Below are positions 49,201 to 59,790 of a stretch of 64,000 nt of DNA, piece after piece (within the stretch, counting starts at the first letter, position 1; every line of letters begins with the position of its first letter). The stretch is taken from positions 3,979,816-4,043,815 of the forward strand of contig OW203729.1 in the NCBI GenBank assembly GCA_934045075.1, read 5' to 3'. The translations under genes and the position numbers were made by a program. The DNA is from Yponomeuta sedellus (Eukaryota; Arthropoda; Insecta; Lepidoptera; Yponomeutidae). The notes under the pieces were generated by a model that searched no databases, was not told the origin of the DNA, and worked only from the letters and a program-made list of their open reading frames with translations.

Positions 49201-49699
49201 CTTTTATACGCGCGCCTTCGAAGTAACCGTGGTTCAAAATTGATGACATATGCACATAATGAAATATTGTTTTAAACCAAATAAATGCAAACTTATAACA
49301 ATAAACGACATTCCTTGGGAATTACTAGTTTAAAAGACACCCAATAATTAAATACCACTAAAATAAGGCTCAATAAGATAATATCCAACCAACATACAGA
49401 GCTAAAGCTTGCGGGCAAAGACACGCAGAAGACGAATGACCACCGTTCACAACAAGCGTTTAGAGGCACTAGGGCTGACTGATGCAACAAGGAGTTACGA
49501 ACGTAAATAACCGAGCCGAGAGTGCCCCTAAGCTGTGCGCGCCCGTTTATTGATAAAACGCTCATTTTTCCAAATGATGCGCTCGTAACGTCTCGTTTCA
49601 CAACATTATAAATTACAATCATCGCGTATGATGAATCCGTTGAGCCCAGTGGGGTACAGTGGACTGAACATGTCTATAATTAATCCTAAGATTATATTA

Positions 49700-49928
49700 T
49701 ATTTAATGCACTTAACCCGTGCTAAGGCCGGTGAGTCGCCCATTAACTTACTTGGAAAGAGCGTTGGCACGGATAGCCAGAGGTCGCGGATTCGAATCCC
49801 GGCATGGGTGGAATTTTTAGCCTCTCGTTATCGTTATCAACCCTTGTATGTCCCCACTGCTGGGGCACGGGTCTCTTCCTGCATCGTAGGAAGGTTAGGC
49901 CATACTCCACCACGGGGGCCAAGTCTAG
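49700..49928 (+). repeat. S2 repeat joined to an R1 fragment
   Basis: S2 head with GGATTCGAATCCCGGCATGG at 49725-49828. R1 (CAACCCTTGTATGTCCCCAC to GGGGGCCAAGTC) starts at about 49838. Confidence 0.7.
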
Positions 49929-49949
49929 ACGATGTATTTCTATTCGTAA

Positions 49950-50130
49950 CTAGCTGACCCAGCGAACTTCGTACCGCCTAACAGTCGAATCTTTAATTTT
50001 TTTAATATTTTTAACTCCGTAAGAAACATACTTAAAGGAATATTCAAAAAAAAGAATTACCGAAATCGGTTCAGCTGCTCTCGAGATTTGCGCTTACCAA
50101 CACATTCAGCGATTGATTTTTATATTATAG
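49950..50130 (+). repeat. R6 repeat
   Basis: AGCTGACCCAGCGAACTTCG, CCGCCTAACAGTCG, AATCGGTTCAGCTGCTCTCG and CACATTCAGCGATTGATTTT in order. Confidence 0.72.
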
Positions 50131-50139
50131 AATGTATAT

Positions 50140-50210
50140 CATTACTTACATTTAAGAAATCATGGTGGTATTCTACTTTTCTGGTTGTGCAATAAAGTTT
50201 TCTATTTAAT
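50140..50210 (+). repeat. R8 tail
   Basis: ACATTTAAGAAATCATGGTG and TCTGGTTGTGCAATAAAG directly after the R6 copy. Confidence 0.6.
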
Positions 50211-50499
50211 TTTCTTGTTAACCCAACAAAACGTCACCAAGGGCAAACAACGCAACATCTCGATGAAGACTTAAAAGCAATTTCGAAGACGTTGTTGTAG
50301 GCTACTTTCGTTGGCCACTATTCACTTAGCCCCCGCACACATGGCGCGCAATCGCGCATTCACTTTCCGCCGGACGCAATCATAGCGCAAGTGCACTCCA
50401 TTTGTTGCAGTCATGCCACCGCACAGTGGTTCCGACACCTTATGTAGAACTTTTAGAATACATTACATTCTAACGGCTTTATTTTTAAAAACAAAATTC

Positions 50500-50700
50500 T
50501 TTAACACTCCAGAAACACTCACTAAAATGAAAACAAAGAAATTACACAGAAACTGTGACTTATTGAACGGTACAAGTAACACTAGGTGTCCATTTCAAAA
50601 TCTAGATCATTTTGGAGAAAAAATGGTCAAAAATCTCCAAAATTGTCTGTGGTGGAGATTTTATAAGGAAAATGCGAAGCCACAGAATAAATAAAACGCC
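50500..50700 (-). repeat. R7 repeat
   Basis: The reverse of R7: CACAGAAACTGTGACTTATT, GTGTCCATTTCAAAATCTAG and ATCATTTTGGAGAAAAAATG. Confidence 0.62.
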
Positions 50701-51337
50701 TCTGGACGTCATTAGTCGCGTGGTGCACTTTTCACGCGAGGTGAGACAGCTGGTGCACTCGGAAGGGTTTCAGATCTTTGACACGCACTGTTTAGAAGTA
50801 AGATACGTGACTATCACGAAATAATTGTTGGGTTCGACTATCGTTGGTGGTGCCGCAATTCAGTTAAATAGCCTTCATTTTCTTTGAACTTTTACAATGG
50901 CACTTCCCATTTTGACATGCAGCCTGTAGTAAGTGTGGACAGTATTTATTTGTGACACCTTTTGATCCTATGAATTATTTCTCTTCACGGGCCTAATTAA
51001 GCCCACAAATTCTGTTGTGATCCTGACCTTTGCGAGAGCAATTTGTATGGGATTTCACAGTTAGACTGCGACTGCGGTGTACTTCGCCGTTATTCTTCTT
51101 TACAAAGTCTATTTTTTGGGAATATCATAGCGCGGTTAAGTTGGTATCTGTGTAACTTTCAGCCGCTCGCTCACACAACATATACTGCTGTATTGTGTAT
51201 AGTAATACGGTCCGTATCTTTTATTAACAGATGTTATAAAGGTTGCTGTTGTACACAGACAAACCTCACTTATTTTCAACTGTTCCCTTTAGTGATCCCA
51301 AAAAAGTGGAGGATAACCCCGCACCTCCTTATTGTCT

Positions 51338-51517
51338 TTATCCATCCGAGTTCCACAGCTGTGCCGGCGCCGCCGGTGTCGCAACGGGTCCGGCCGAAAG
51401 CGAAACGCCGAGCTGCGCAAGAGTGCGCCGACCTTCCGGCGTGACGCGTCCTTGGCTGCCACTGACCACGTCTCGGCCGGTGATGCAACTGCGCAGTGTC
51501 ATCGGCCCGGTATCCAT
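51338..51517 (-). CDS. GC-rich open frame, unrecognised
   Basis: A GC island of about 190 bp in AT-rich surroundings is open on both strands. The minus-strand frame starts MDTGPMTLRSCITGRDVVSG and reads to QLWNSDG before TAA. A plus-strand frame (PSGVTRPWLPLTTSRPVMQL, ending at 51540) follows an acceptor-like TTCCACAG at about 51359. I do not recognise either. A MITE-A copy abuts it at 51562. It may be an exon of an unseen gene or a transposon remnant. Confidence 0.2.
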   Translation of the reverse strand: MDTGPMTLRSCITGRDVVSGSQGRVTPEGRRTLAQLGVSLSAGPVATPAAPAQLWNSDG

Positions 51518-51561
51518 CGAGAAAATCGCTCCAGTACACTGATATAGTTACGCAGAAGATC

Positions 51562-51741
51562 GGTCTGTTAGCTTTTAGAATATACCTCGGCTACTATCGG
51601 ATAGAACCGAATATATTCGTGTAATAGAAATATCGTAACTAATATGACACTAAATTTCGGAATCGGAACTAATATGATATTTATTTCTAAAATAAAGCAG
51701 GAAGTAGTATTACACTCGTATGCTTTCGGCGAAAATCGATA
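51562..51741. mobile_element. MITE-A, right part missing
   Basis: GTCTGTTAGCTTTTAGAATA, CTCGGCTACTATCGGATAGA, one and a half 30-bp internal units and AGTAGTATTACACTCGTATG, then it ends without the right arm. Confidence 0.75.
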
Positions 51742-51846
51742 GTGAATATCTGGAACCATTGAGTCAAGTTCTTCTTCAGCCAGGTCTTGTGCGGCCTTAT
51801 CATATAGACAAAAATATAAGATAAGAGTTGGTGGATTGATTGATGG

Positions 51847-51884
51847 ATGGATAGATACTCGTAGATCAACGAGTATCTATCCAT
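51847..51884. repeat. Perfect 16-bp hairpin
   Basis: ATGGATAGATACTCGT (51847-51862) and ACGAGTATCTATCCAT (51869-51884) flank AGATCA. Confidence 0.92.
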
Positions 51885-51889
51885 GCCCA

Positions 51890-53170
51890 CTTTTGGTCAG
51901 CCAACTTGCAACATGTTCCATAAAGCGACTTTTCAGGGCTTTAGTGGTTGCAGAAGGGTCAGCATGGTCATCGTTGTAAAGATAGACCACGTTCTGTATT
52001 CAATTAAAAGTAAAAAATTCTTCATCTAACTCCTTATAATCGAAGTTGCAAGATACAACTAGTTTGTATTTTCAATTGAGAAAATTTATTGTATCATCTT
52101 TACTACTAAAATACAAAGCAAAAATGACGAAGTTATGATATCCACTTTATGTCTGTACAAGTTTTCCATCAATCTTTTCAGACGCTGATGAGCTTCTTCA
52201 GAAACTACCTACTTAATTAACCTCTGCCAGAGCCGACATTACCCAAATTAAACATCGGCCCCAAAATACGCGTGATCTTAAGCAACTCCATCCATCAAAC
52301 TCTTTTTCCATCAAGTTTTCATCGCCATGATAAAAATACTTCGTCGTCGATGCCAGAGCATTCCAGCAATTGCATTAAAATCTACGGTTCGATAAAGATA
52401 TTAAACCCGCCTTCAAAATACGCCTTTATTCTGTGTCGCGGTATGGTTGTGTCCTTAATACCGTGAAGATGCTTTTGTTAATTGAAAAGTAATGATTTTC
52501 TTATAGATCCCGTCAACAGATCCTGACAAAATTTATATGGGAACACATCTTATCGAACAAAGAAAAAAATCAATAAAATCGGTCAACCTGTTATGGAATT
52601 ATCGTTGTACATACATACAAAACGAACATACATAGACGAGCTCCTTCCCTTTTTTTTGAAGGCGGATAAATACTCGTAGTTGGCTGGAATTCGGAGTGCT
52701 TTGGCGTCATTAAAAAGTGTTTTGGCCGTATGATGTCGTAGTTGACAGGTGGGCATTAGGTAGACGAAAAAGGCAAACCATTACAGCTAAACTGTTACAA
52801 GTTTCGTTGCACTAACGTGAAGACTGATATACGATGAGACAGAAATACACCTGAATATTGTTAGTTAAGTAGTTTTAAGTAACCTTCTATCTATGATTCT
52901 CAGGTACTCTAGTTCCGTCCTGATTCTACCAAATAAATTAATATATGAAATAAATGGCAACAAATAAATAAATTGTTCATACCATTTTTTCCATTGTTGA
53001 TTTATGTCATAATAATAACTTAAGTCATTGAATGCAGAGCCTAAAATACAGGTTTATTCCCAGTTCAGGTTAGGTTTTTATTTCTACTTAAAAATTTAAC
53101 TGTTTTGTTATACACTATTTATACTTATGATTTTATGAATAAATTTTATCTGTATCTTATCTTAATATAT
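51890..53170. other. Spacer with no recognisable feature
   Basis: AT-rich; no member of the repeat families and no splice-bounded frame with a recognisable product. Confidence 0.4.
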
Positions 53171-53174
53171 TAGT

Positions 53175-53310
53175 TCAGTCCATCCAAAGGTTGTCTGGAA
53201 GAGATCACTTTTACTGATAAGGCCGCCGTCTGTATTCTTAGGTTAAGAAATATCTGTGTAATTTCCATTTTTATGTACAATAATGTATTCTCTATCTATT
53301 TATCTATCAA
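53175..53310 (+). repeat. R8 LINE-tail-like repeat
   Basis: CATCCAAAGGTTGTCTGGAA, GAGATCACTTTTACTGATAA and GTACAATAATGTATTCTCTA with a TATC-rich end. Confidence 0.68.
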
Positions 53311-53718
53311 TAGGCATATGACACATGACAAATGGGCAGACGTGTCAACGTTTAATTAGTAAATAAAATAGTGAAGCTATAAAAAAGTGCGACAAGCCTG
53401 ACCTTCAATTAGAAGACGATTTATCGCGTCATCGATGGGGTTTTTATGACTCTTCGGAATCCATCTAGAAACGGAATGGCAGACGGCGGACCTTGGTGCA
53501 TCCTTATATTTTACAAAATAATTAATATTTACCTTAAATGTTTATCATATTCATTGTTTTTGTGTACAAATTTGGTTTTGTGTATATTAGGTAGGTACTC
53601 TTAATTCGTTGACATTTTATATCACTATTTTTATTGGTGATGCCTCTTTCCACAATTTGTACGCCACATGCGGCAGCGCATGATCAGAACTCATTTCAAT
53701 GTTTTTCACACAATCATG

Positions 53719-54261
53719 TATGTTAGCTTTTAGAATATACCTCAGGCTCTAGAGTAGGCGTCGGTTTTCGTACTGATGACAGAGTTCTGAGTGCTGAGTG
53801 CGAGTTTTTTAACTACTCGATCGCGTTAACGTAAACTCATATTTCTATGGCATCGAGGAAGCGCCACCTAGCGACAAGTATGGAAATTGAAATTGCTGAG
53901 TGCGAGTTGTAATGGTTTACGTTGAGAAGTGAACACGTTTATCAGCCAAAACACGAATAAACGCGAGTGCGAGTTGTACTGTGACAGCGTTTTGCCAGTT
54001 CGAACGGTTAACTTACTCATACTCACTACTCAATGCTCGATTAACGCGGTAGTAAAGTTATTCGATTGGATCTGTCAAACTCGCACTAAGCACTCTGATT
54101 TCGAAACTAAGTGTCATATTAGTTCCGATTTCGTAATTATGTGTCATATTAGTTCCGATTTCGAAATTAAGTGTCATATTAGTTCCGATATTTCTATTAC
54201 ACGAATATATCCGATTCTATCCGATAGTAGCCGAGGTAACAGAACTAAAAGCTAACAGACT
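53719..54261. mobile_element. MITE-A carrying a nested MITE-C and three 30-bp units
   Basis: Left end TATGTTAGCTTTTAGAATAT and right end CTAAAAGCTAACAGACT. MITE-C (53781-54100) interrupts it near the left end. Between MITE-C and the right end are three copies of a 30-bp unit ATTAAGTGTCATATTAGTTC. Confidence 0.82.
53781..54100. mobile_element. MITE-C, inverted partner of 40123-40433
   Basis: Arms GTGCTGAGTGCGAGTTTTTT and AACTCGCACTAAGCACTCTG. The interior matches the 40-kb copy in the opposite orientation with few changes. Confidence 0.83.
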
Positions 54262-54574
54262 AAACTCGTACTTTCCAAAAAAAACATCTTTGTTTTTGCT
54301 TGATAGACGATCGTAGTGCTGCTGATAATCCGTGGCACATTCCGAGCCTTAAGATTTACGATCGCAGGGAATCATAAGTTGTTCCAATGACACGGCAGTT
54401 AGCGCATCTATAGTAAATGGTTATCATTAGTTTCTGTTTCATACACACACTTAGGCAGTAATTAAATTAAATGCATTAATAAATCGTCCCCTTTTATGTC
54501 GTTTTAAAGTGTTCAGAGAAAAAATCGTTTAAAAAATATTCTGCGGAATGGTTCATATGTTACCTTCCGCCTTT

Positions 54575-54945
54575 AACCGCAGCTTGAACAAAATTTTTAT
54601 TATAAACACAAAATCCGGCCAAGTGCTTGTCTGGCCACGCGCAGTGAAGGGTTCCGTAGATAGAGAGGGTTTTATACGCTTTACTAACTTCTTCGACCTA
54701 ATTTTTAATGGATTTTGTACTGTATTTTCATTTTATATGTTGGTCGCCTATTACTCGTTAACTTATAAAGCCTACTTAGTGGTGATAGTTTTCCTTTTAA
54801 ATTCGTTACATGTGCTACTAGCCTGCAAATTTTCACGTCTCTACAATAAACCGTTTGGCCAGGAGGGGAGGGTCGCTCTTTATTTACGCTTCTTAAGTTT
54901 AAATTTCGCGAACGGAACCCTAAATGAAAAAAATGGCTTTCTTGA
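54575..54945 (+). repeat. R12 repeat (GGCCAAGTGC ... GGGTTCCGTA)
   Basis: AAATCCGGCCAAGTGCTTGT, CTGGCCACGCGCAGTGAAGG and GTTCCGTAGA match a widespread lepidopteran element end known to me. A near-inverted ACGGAACCCTAAATGA lies at about 54912. The 152-codon frame running through it is not a gene. Confidence 0.6.
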
Positions 54946-54947
54946 TA

Positions 54948-55195
54948 TCAACCCATTGTCTCCACTGCTGGGGGAAGGGTCTCTTGCTGCATCGCAGGAA
55001 GGTTAGGCCATACTCCATCACGGGGGCCAAGTCGAGGTTGGTGGAGGATGGTAAGACAGTGGCGGGCCTTACTGTCAGTTATAAAGCCAAGGTATGTGAA
55101 GACCCCCAGACGCTCGGGTCCCCTCACGATGTGCTCCTTCACAGGTATAGTATTAGCACCGGTATTGTAGTAGCATTACTCGGTAACGGTAAATG
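54948..55195 (+). repeat. R1 fragment joined to an S4-like fragment
   Basis: R1 from ATCAACCCATTGTCTCCACT to GGGCCTTACTGTCAG (about 55080). S4-like GTATGTGAAGACCCC..TCACGATGTGCTCCTTCACA follows. Confidence 0.62.
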
Positions 55196-55314
55196 AATTG
55201 AGAAGTTTAGTATCAATATAGTTTAGAATTTTCCAAGTTAATTTGACAACTCTAAACTATATTACACTAAATCTAGTGTCTCGTTCCTTTTTGAGTAAAC
55301 TGAAGAGACAGATA

Positions 55315-55704
55315 CAGTCTGTTAGCTTTTAGAATATACCTCGGGCTCTAGAGTAGGTTTCGATTTTCGCCGAAAGCACACGAGTGTAATACTACTTACT
55401 GCTCTGTATAAAACTTTTCTTATTAAGTTTATTTGATTAAGCCCCTGTTTCACAATGTAAAAATAAAGTTCCAGATAAGCTATCCGCAACCAGGGCTGCC
55501 GTTTGTTCTAAATTTAAATAAATATTCCTATATTGCGTGTGTTCGTTTATGGCTTCAAATTTAGAACAAACGGCAGCCCTGGTTGCGGATAGCTTATCCG
55601 GAACTTTATATGCAGATTGTGAAACAGTCATATTAGTTCCGATATTTCTATTACACGAATATATCCGATAGTAGCCGAAGTATATTCTGAAAGCTAACAG
55701 ACTG
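55315..55704. mobile_element. MITE-A carrying a nested hairpin element
   Basis: TA-flanked ends CAGTCTGTTAGCTTTTAG and AAAGCTAACAGACTG. The interior is split by the element at 55445-55627. Confidence 0.85.
55445..55627. mobile_element. Nested foldback MITE
   Basis: Ends CTGTTTCACAAT (55445-55456) and ATTGTGAAACAG (55616-55627) are exact complements. Inside, arms of about 45 bp (GATAAGCTATCCGCAACCAG and its partner) pair nearly perfectly around an AT-rich loop. Confidence 0.88.
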
Positions 55705-56404
55705 TACTTAAGTAATAAGCATCAACTCAGTAAACGTCTCAATTGGGTGCGTCTGCAATCATTCGTTGATCTCGCGTCCAAATCGTCGCCCTATCCATGC
55801 AACAAGACAATTGTTGCGTCAAGTACCTGCCTACCACAATCAGTTAAACTGTTAAGCCCATTAACTCGCTAGAAACAATAGTTTAGTAATCTTAACAGAC
55901 CCCTCCTCTGCAATTAAGGTATCGGGAGAAAGTCGATCCTAATCGGGCAACGTCTAATGTAATACGATACTTTATCTCCGTACCACACGTAAGTTGAGTT
56001 GATGTAAATAAAGCGTTTGCAATTTTTATTGCAACTCAAAGTGACGCAAAATCTAAGAAACGTTTCGTTTCTTTGGTATCATTAGTTATGGTTTAAGAAA
56101 GCACTAAACGAATGAAATGTGTAGTTTTAAATGGAACTAAATTAAAACACAATAAGAAAAAGTAAAAAAAATCCCACCAATAAATCAATAAGCAAAGTCA
56201 TAAATCAAATTGTTTTTTTTTTTACCTTTCTGTGTTATGATTTTTGAGTTTATGTATGTATATTTCTTTGTTACGCTCTGTAGCCTGAAAGGGTTAATGG
56301 GAAAGGGTTAAAGTTTAGCTTGTGACGTGTCATTCGATTCATCTTGTTTATGAGAGTGACACTGGACATTGTCTGACAAAATATTTAAACTATTTACTTA
56401 TATT

Positions 56405-56815
56405 AACAACTATCTGACCCAGCGAACTTCGTACCGCCTTCTTCTTCTTCTTCTTCTTCAAGCCATAATAATCCACTGCTGGACATAACCCTATCCTAAT
56501 GAGTGCCATAGCACAAGGTTGTGCCATCATTGGGGGGTAATGCTCATAATCCCCACGCTGGGCATGCGGGTTGGGGATCGCACATTGGCGGAATTGTACT
56601 GCAGAGGGCGCTGCTGCCCACCCCCCGGTTTGTGTCCCTTAGTCGCCTTTTACGACACCCACCGCCTTACAGTCGATTTTTTTTGCTCCGTAAGAACCAT
56701 CCTCGTACTTCAAGGAATATTCTAAAAAAAGAATTAGCGAAATCGGTTCAGCTGCTCTCGAGATTTGCTCTTACCAACACATTCAGCGATTCATTTTTAT
56801 CTTATAGATTCTATG
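56405..56815 (+). repeat. R6 repeat interrupted by R5
   Basis: R6 starts TCTGACCCAGCGAACTTCGT, breaks at 56439 and resumes at 56661 with ACAGTCGATTTTTTTTGCTC, AATCGGTTCAGCTGCTCTCG and ACATTCAGCGATTCATTTTT. Confidence 0.78.
56440..56660 (-). mobile_element. R5 insertion with 7-bp target duplication
   Basis: The element is flanked by ACCGCCT at 56433-56439 and 56661-56667. On the minus strand it ends in a (GAA)n tail, as expected for target-primed retrotransposition of a 5'-truncated copy. Confidence 0.82.
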
Positions 56816-57106
56816 TACAATAGTGGCTGATTGATTAATTGATAGGTATTCTAATAAATTATATTTCATTCACCCTTCACGTCTTTGATCGATTTTGAAA
56901 GTAATTTTTTTTTTATTTACACAGGCGTATCTTCCACTTGATACAGCGTATAGATAGTTAGTACTTTAAGCAGATCTTTATTCTGCCCGGGACTTAATTA
57001 CCGCTTGCTTAGGGGGACTATCGATGGATCAAGGTGGGAACTGACTACACTAAGATCTACAGACGTGCTAAGGTATTTTATACCACAGACTTGCTAAGGT
57101 AGGCAA

Positions 57107-57265
57107 TCAGTCTGCCGTCAGTCTAACCAGACTGATGGAATTGACTGACGCCAGACTGAACGTGTAAACTCCGTCTATGAAACTGGGCATTACTGTCACA
57201 AACAAACCAAACCATAGGCGGTTGAGGTGACGGCTTGGGGAGAACTTGAGGTCAGAGACAAGTAC
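57107..57265 (-). CDS. Weak candidate terminal exon, unrecognised
   Basis: A strong minus-strand acceptor (TTTTCTTTTGTTTTCAG) opens a 52-codon phase-0 frame beginning VLVSDLKFSPSRHLNRLWFG and ending in TGA at 57107. I do not recognise the product. The repeated CAGTCTG/CAGACTGA motifs near its end suggest non-coding sequence. No partner exon is found. Confidence 0.15.
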   Translation of the reverse strand, partial: VLVSDLKFSPSRHLNRLWFGLFVTVMPSFIDGVYTFSLASVNSISLVRLTAD

Positions 57266-57320
57266 CTGAAAACAAAAGAAAATCATAATTAATACAGATA
57301 TTTAATTTTTTACGGATTGC

Positions 57321-57534
57321 GACTTAAATGGCGGGACAACCATTAGCTTTTTTACTTGGATGGCTGAGGTTGGCCCAAGACGGTGAGGTGTAAAGCAGCG
57401 ATTGTGGTGTTACCTACTTTATTGTGGACGACAGAGATGGCGCGATGACCATTAGCTTTTTTTCTCGAATGGCTGAGGTTGGCCCAAGACAGATAGATTT
57501 AGAGCAGCGATTATTGTGTTAACTACTTTATCAT
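57321..57534 (+). repeat. Two-copy direct repeat, period 109
   Basis: CCATTAGCTTTTTTAC/C with GGATGGCTGAGGTTGGCCCA and AGCAGCGATT.TGGTGTTA occurs at 57340 and 57449. Confidence 0.8.
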
Positions 57535-57536
57535 CG

Positions 57537-57628
57537 GGGACTTGGCCCCCGTGGTGGAGTATGGCCTTACCTTCCTGCGATACAGGAAGAGACCCGTACC
57601 CCAGCAGTGGGGACATACAAGGGTTGAC
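57537..57628 (-). repeat. R1 fragment
   Basis: GGGACTTGGCCCCCGTGGTG to GTGGGGACATACAAGGGTTG, the start of R1 in reverse. Confidence 0.72.
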
Positions 57629-57684
57629 AAAGATAACGAAATAAAAAGTAGAGAGTCTTTTTCAATTATTTACGGGCCTCAATA

Positions 57685-57815
57685 GTATCGACTTAGCTGC
57701 GCCCGCGCCGACGTGGATTCGATTAATTTGAATTTCCCAAAATGGCCGCCGCCTGTTTCTTAGCAACCGCTGCATTTGGACACCTGCCTCGCGTGCGCGC
57801 AGGGCATTTGGTCGA
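57685..57815. promoter_or_regulatory. CpG-rich promoter-like patch
   Basis: A local rise in GC and CpG contains CTGCGCCCGCGCCGACGTGG, CAAAATGGCCGCCGCC, an RFX X-box-like GTTTCTTAGCAACC and an NRF1-like GCGTGCGCGCAGG within about 110 bp. ATG at 57742 opens 56 codons on the plus strand (MAAACFLATAAFGHLPRV). Such clusters are usual at broadly expressed promoters, but the direction and gene are unknown. It could be a distant start of Drak (minus) or of an unseen gene. Confidence 0.25.
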
Positions 57816-58114
57816 AAACATTGATATTTCACGAACAAAAAGATTTCATTTGATATTTATTACACGAAGGAAAGTTTCCAGTTCCACTGATTTAAAAATA
57901 CTAAAATCTTGATGGTGGAATCTTGTTCAGTCAACAGCATTTCAAAGTTTACACCCACCCAATTATCCCTGGGTTAATAAAAAAGTCCTATGATAGCTTC
58001 CACTGTTTACGTATTTTACTTTTTTTATGAAGCCTATCCACGCAGGGCCACTCCGGGGACAAGTCCTTCTTGCAGAAAGAGAGAGTAGGGGCAAAATCAC
58101 CAAACGTGCCCACC

Positions 58115-58335
58115 GCGAATGGGCACGATATTTTCCTTATTGTTTACCAAGCGGTATTGCTACTATAACTCTACAAACTTACATACATACATATATACAT
58201 AGATATATACATACATACATACATACATACATACATACATACATACATACATACATACATACATACATACATACATACATACATACATACATACATACAT
58301 ACATACATACATACATACATACATACATACATACT
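58115..58335 (+). repeat. S4 remnant grown into a (CATA)n microsatellite
   Basis: The S4-like core (GCGGTATTGCTACTATAACT, CTACAAACTTACATACA) leads directly into about 150 bp of near-perfect ACAT repeat. Confidence 0.85.
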
Positions 58336-58339
58336 AATA

Positions 58340-59443
58340 ACCATAAAAAATTAATAACATTGAAATAACGCCATTCAGCAAGCAAAGTCGCGGACAAAAC
58401 CGACTGTAAACAATCAATGGGTGCTTAATCGCGTAGTTACCTAAGTTATTGTATTAGACTTCATTTAATCGCTAATTTGCCTCATACATAATGAATGGGA
58501 CATTAAGAATCGCGGAAACAGACGTAACATAATCTAGTAATCTGATATTTCTGAGGCGTTCACTACAGTAGATTAACTCACGACAGTTGACTATTGTCAG
58601 CCAGTTGGTTAAAATGCTTACAAACTCCACTAACAACCGTTAACAGTGTGTCAGCAGATTGTAAGTGCAGGTACTATTTTAAAGCCTCTACGAAATAAAA
58701 AAAAATAAAAAATATATAAAAATGAAAAGCCATCACGGCTTAGACAAATATTTTTAAAATAACGAATGTTTGATGTATCAAACTCTATGTTAATAAGAAT
58801 CTATAATAATAAAAATATGAATGTAAATAAAAAAATAGTGTTCAGGCAAGGCATAATTTTAGACTTTTAGTTCAAAAAAAGGCATAATTAATACCCGAAA
58901 TACCTACGGATTAAGGCAACTTATCTTAAAAAATGTCTATTCTGTTAGAGCCATGCTTAAAAAAGAGAAAGTATTCTCTATATATCTATAAGTGCAAGAG
59001 AATACGAATGACTATATTGATTATACTATTTTTATTTTTAATGCACTAACCCGTGCTAAGGACATAGGTTTTTAAGACTATATCGATGTTTCGCTTCTCG
59101 TGTTGAATCGCGCGGCGCCAATATTGTGTTTGAGTTAATCTTCTCTTTTGAGATCTGCTGCCATTTGATTCGATTCCTGCGTCGGCAGATTGCTCAATAC
59201 AATAGACATTTTATGCGTTACTCGTATAATGATGTCGATTACATTGTAAACAAAAATGTTACGGAGGTGTGAAGAAGATTACCGTGAAGGAAAACATCGT
59301 GAGAGAATCCGCGATCTGCTAGAAGTTAAATTCCAATTCCTTCTTAATATGCGTCCCAAGGACTAGGGCTATTGTGAGGTAAATTCACCGATGAAGTGTA
59401 GAAGGAAGCTGAATAAATAAGTCAACTTAATATTCGACTAATG
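58340..59443. other. Spacer with no recognisable gene
   Basis: AT-rich. A short S2-body scrap (AATGCACTAACCCGTGCTAA, 59039) and an S4-core scrap (GTGAAGGAAAACATCGTGAG, 59283) are visible. Confidence 0.4.
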
Positions 59444-59790
59444 CAGGCCCGTCCAACATACGGCCCCCGGGCCACCATACGGCCCGCGTAAGTCCTTTAT
59501 CCGACCCGCGACCTGGTTAAAACTTTAAAAAATAAGATGTCAAGCAAAAAAGCTGTCAAACATCTCATTAAGTTTTAATTTTGTGTAGGCATTAGATTAG
59601 ATTAATAATCTTTATTGCGCACCATTCATTATACTTATAAGAAATAATTAGCATTATAAGTGAATTAATAAATATTTTGGCATATGAAAAATACCGTTGC
59701 ATTTTATTTTACCTATGAAATTAGTTTTGGCCCGCTACGATTACAAACATATTAACCTGGCCCTCTGCAAAATTGTGTTGGACACCCCTG
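59444..59790. mobile_element. hAT-type non-autonomous element with 8-bp target duplication
   Basis: The element starts CAGGCCCGTCCAACATACGG and ends TTGGACACCCCTG, matching the CAGGGGTGTCCAA-type ends of hAT elements. It is flanked by GACTAATG and GATTAATG. The middle contains an ATTAGATTAGATTAATAATC LINE-tail-like insertion. Confidence 0.82.

Noticed and set aside
54548..55006. A 152-codon frame starting MVHMLPSAFN
   Set aside because: It runs through the R12 repeat (GGCCAAGTGC..GGGTTCCGTA) and ends inside an R1 repeat.
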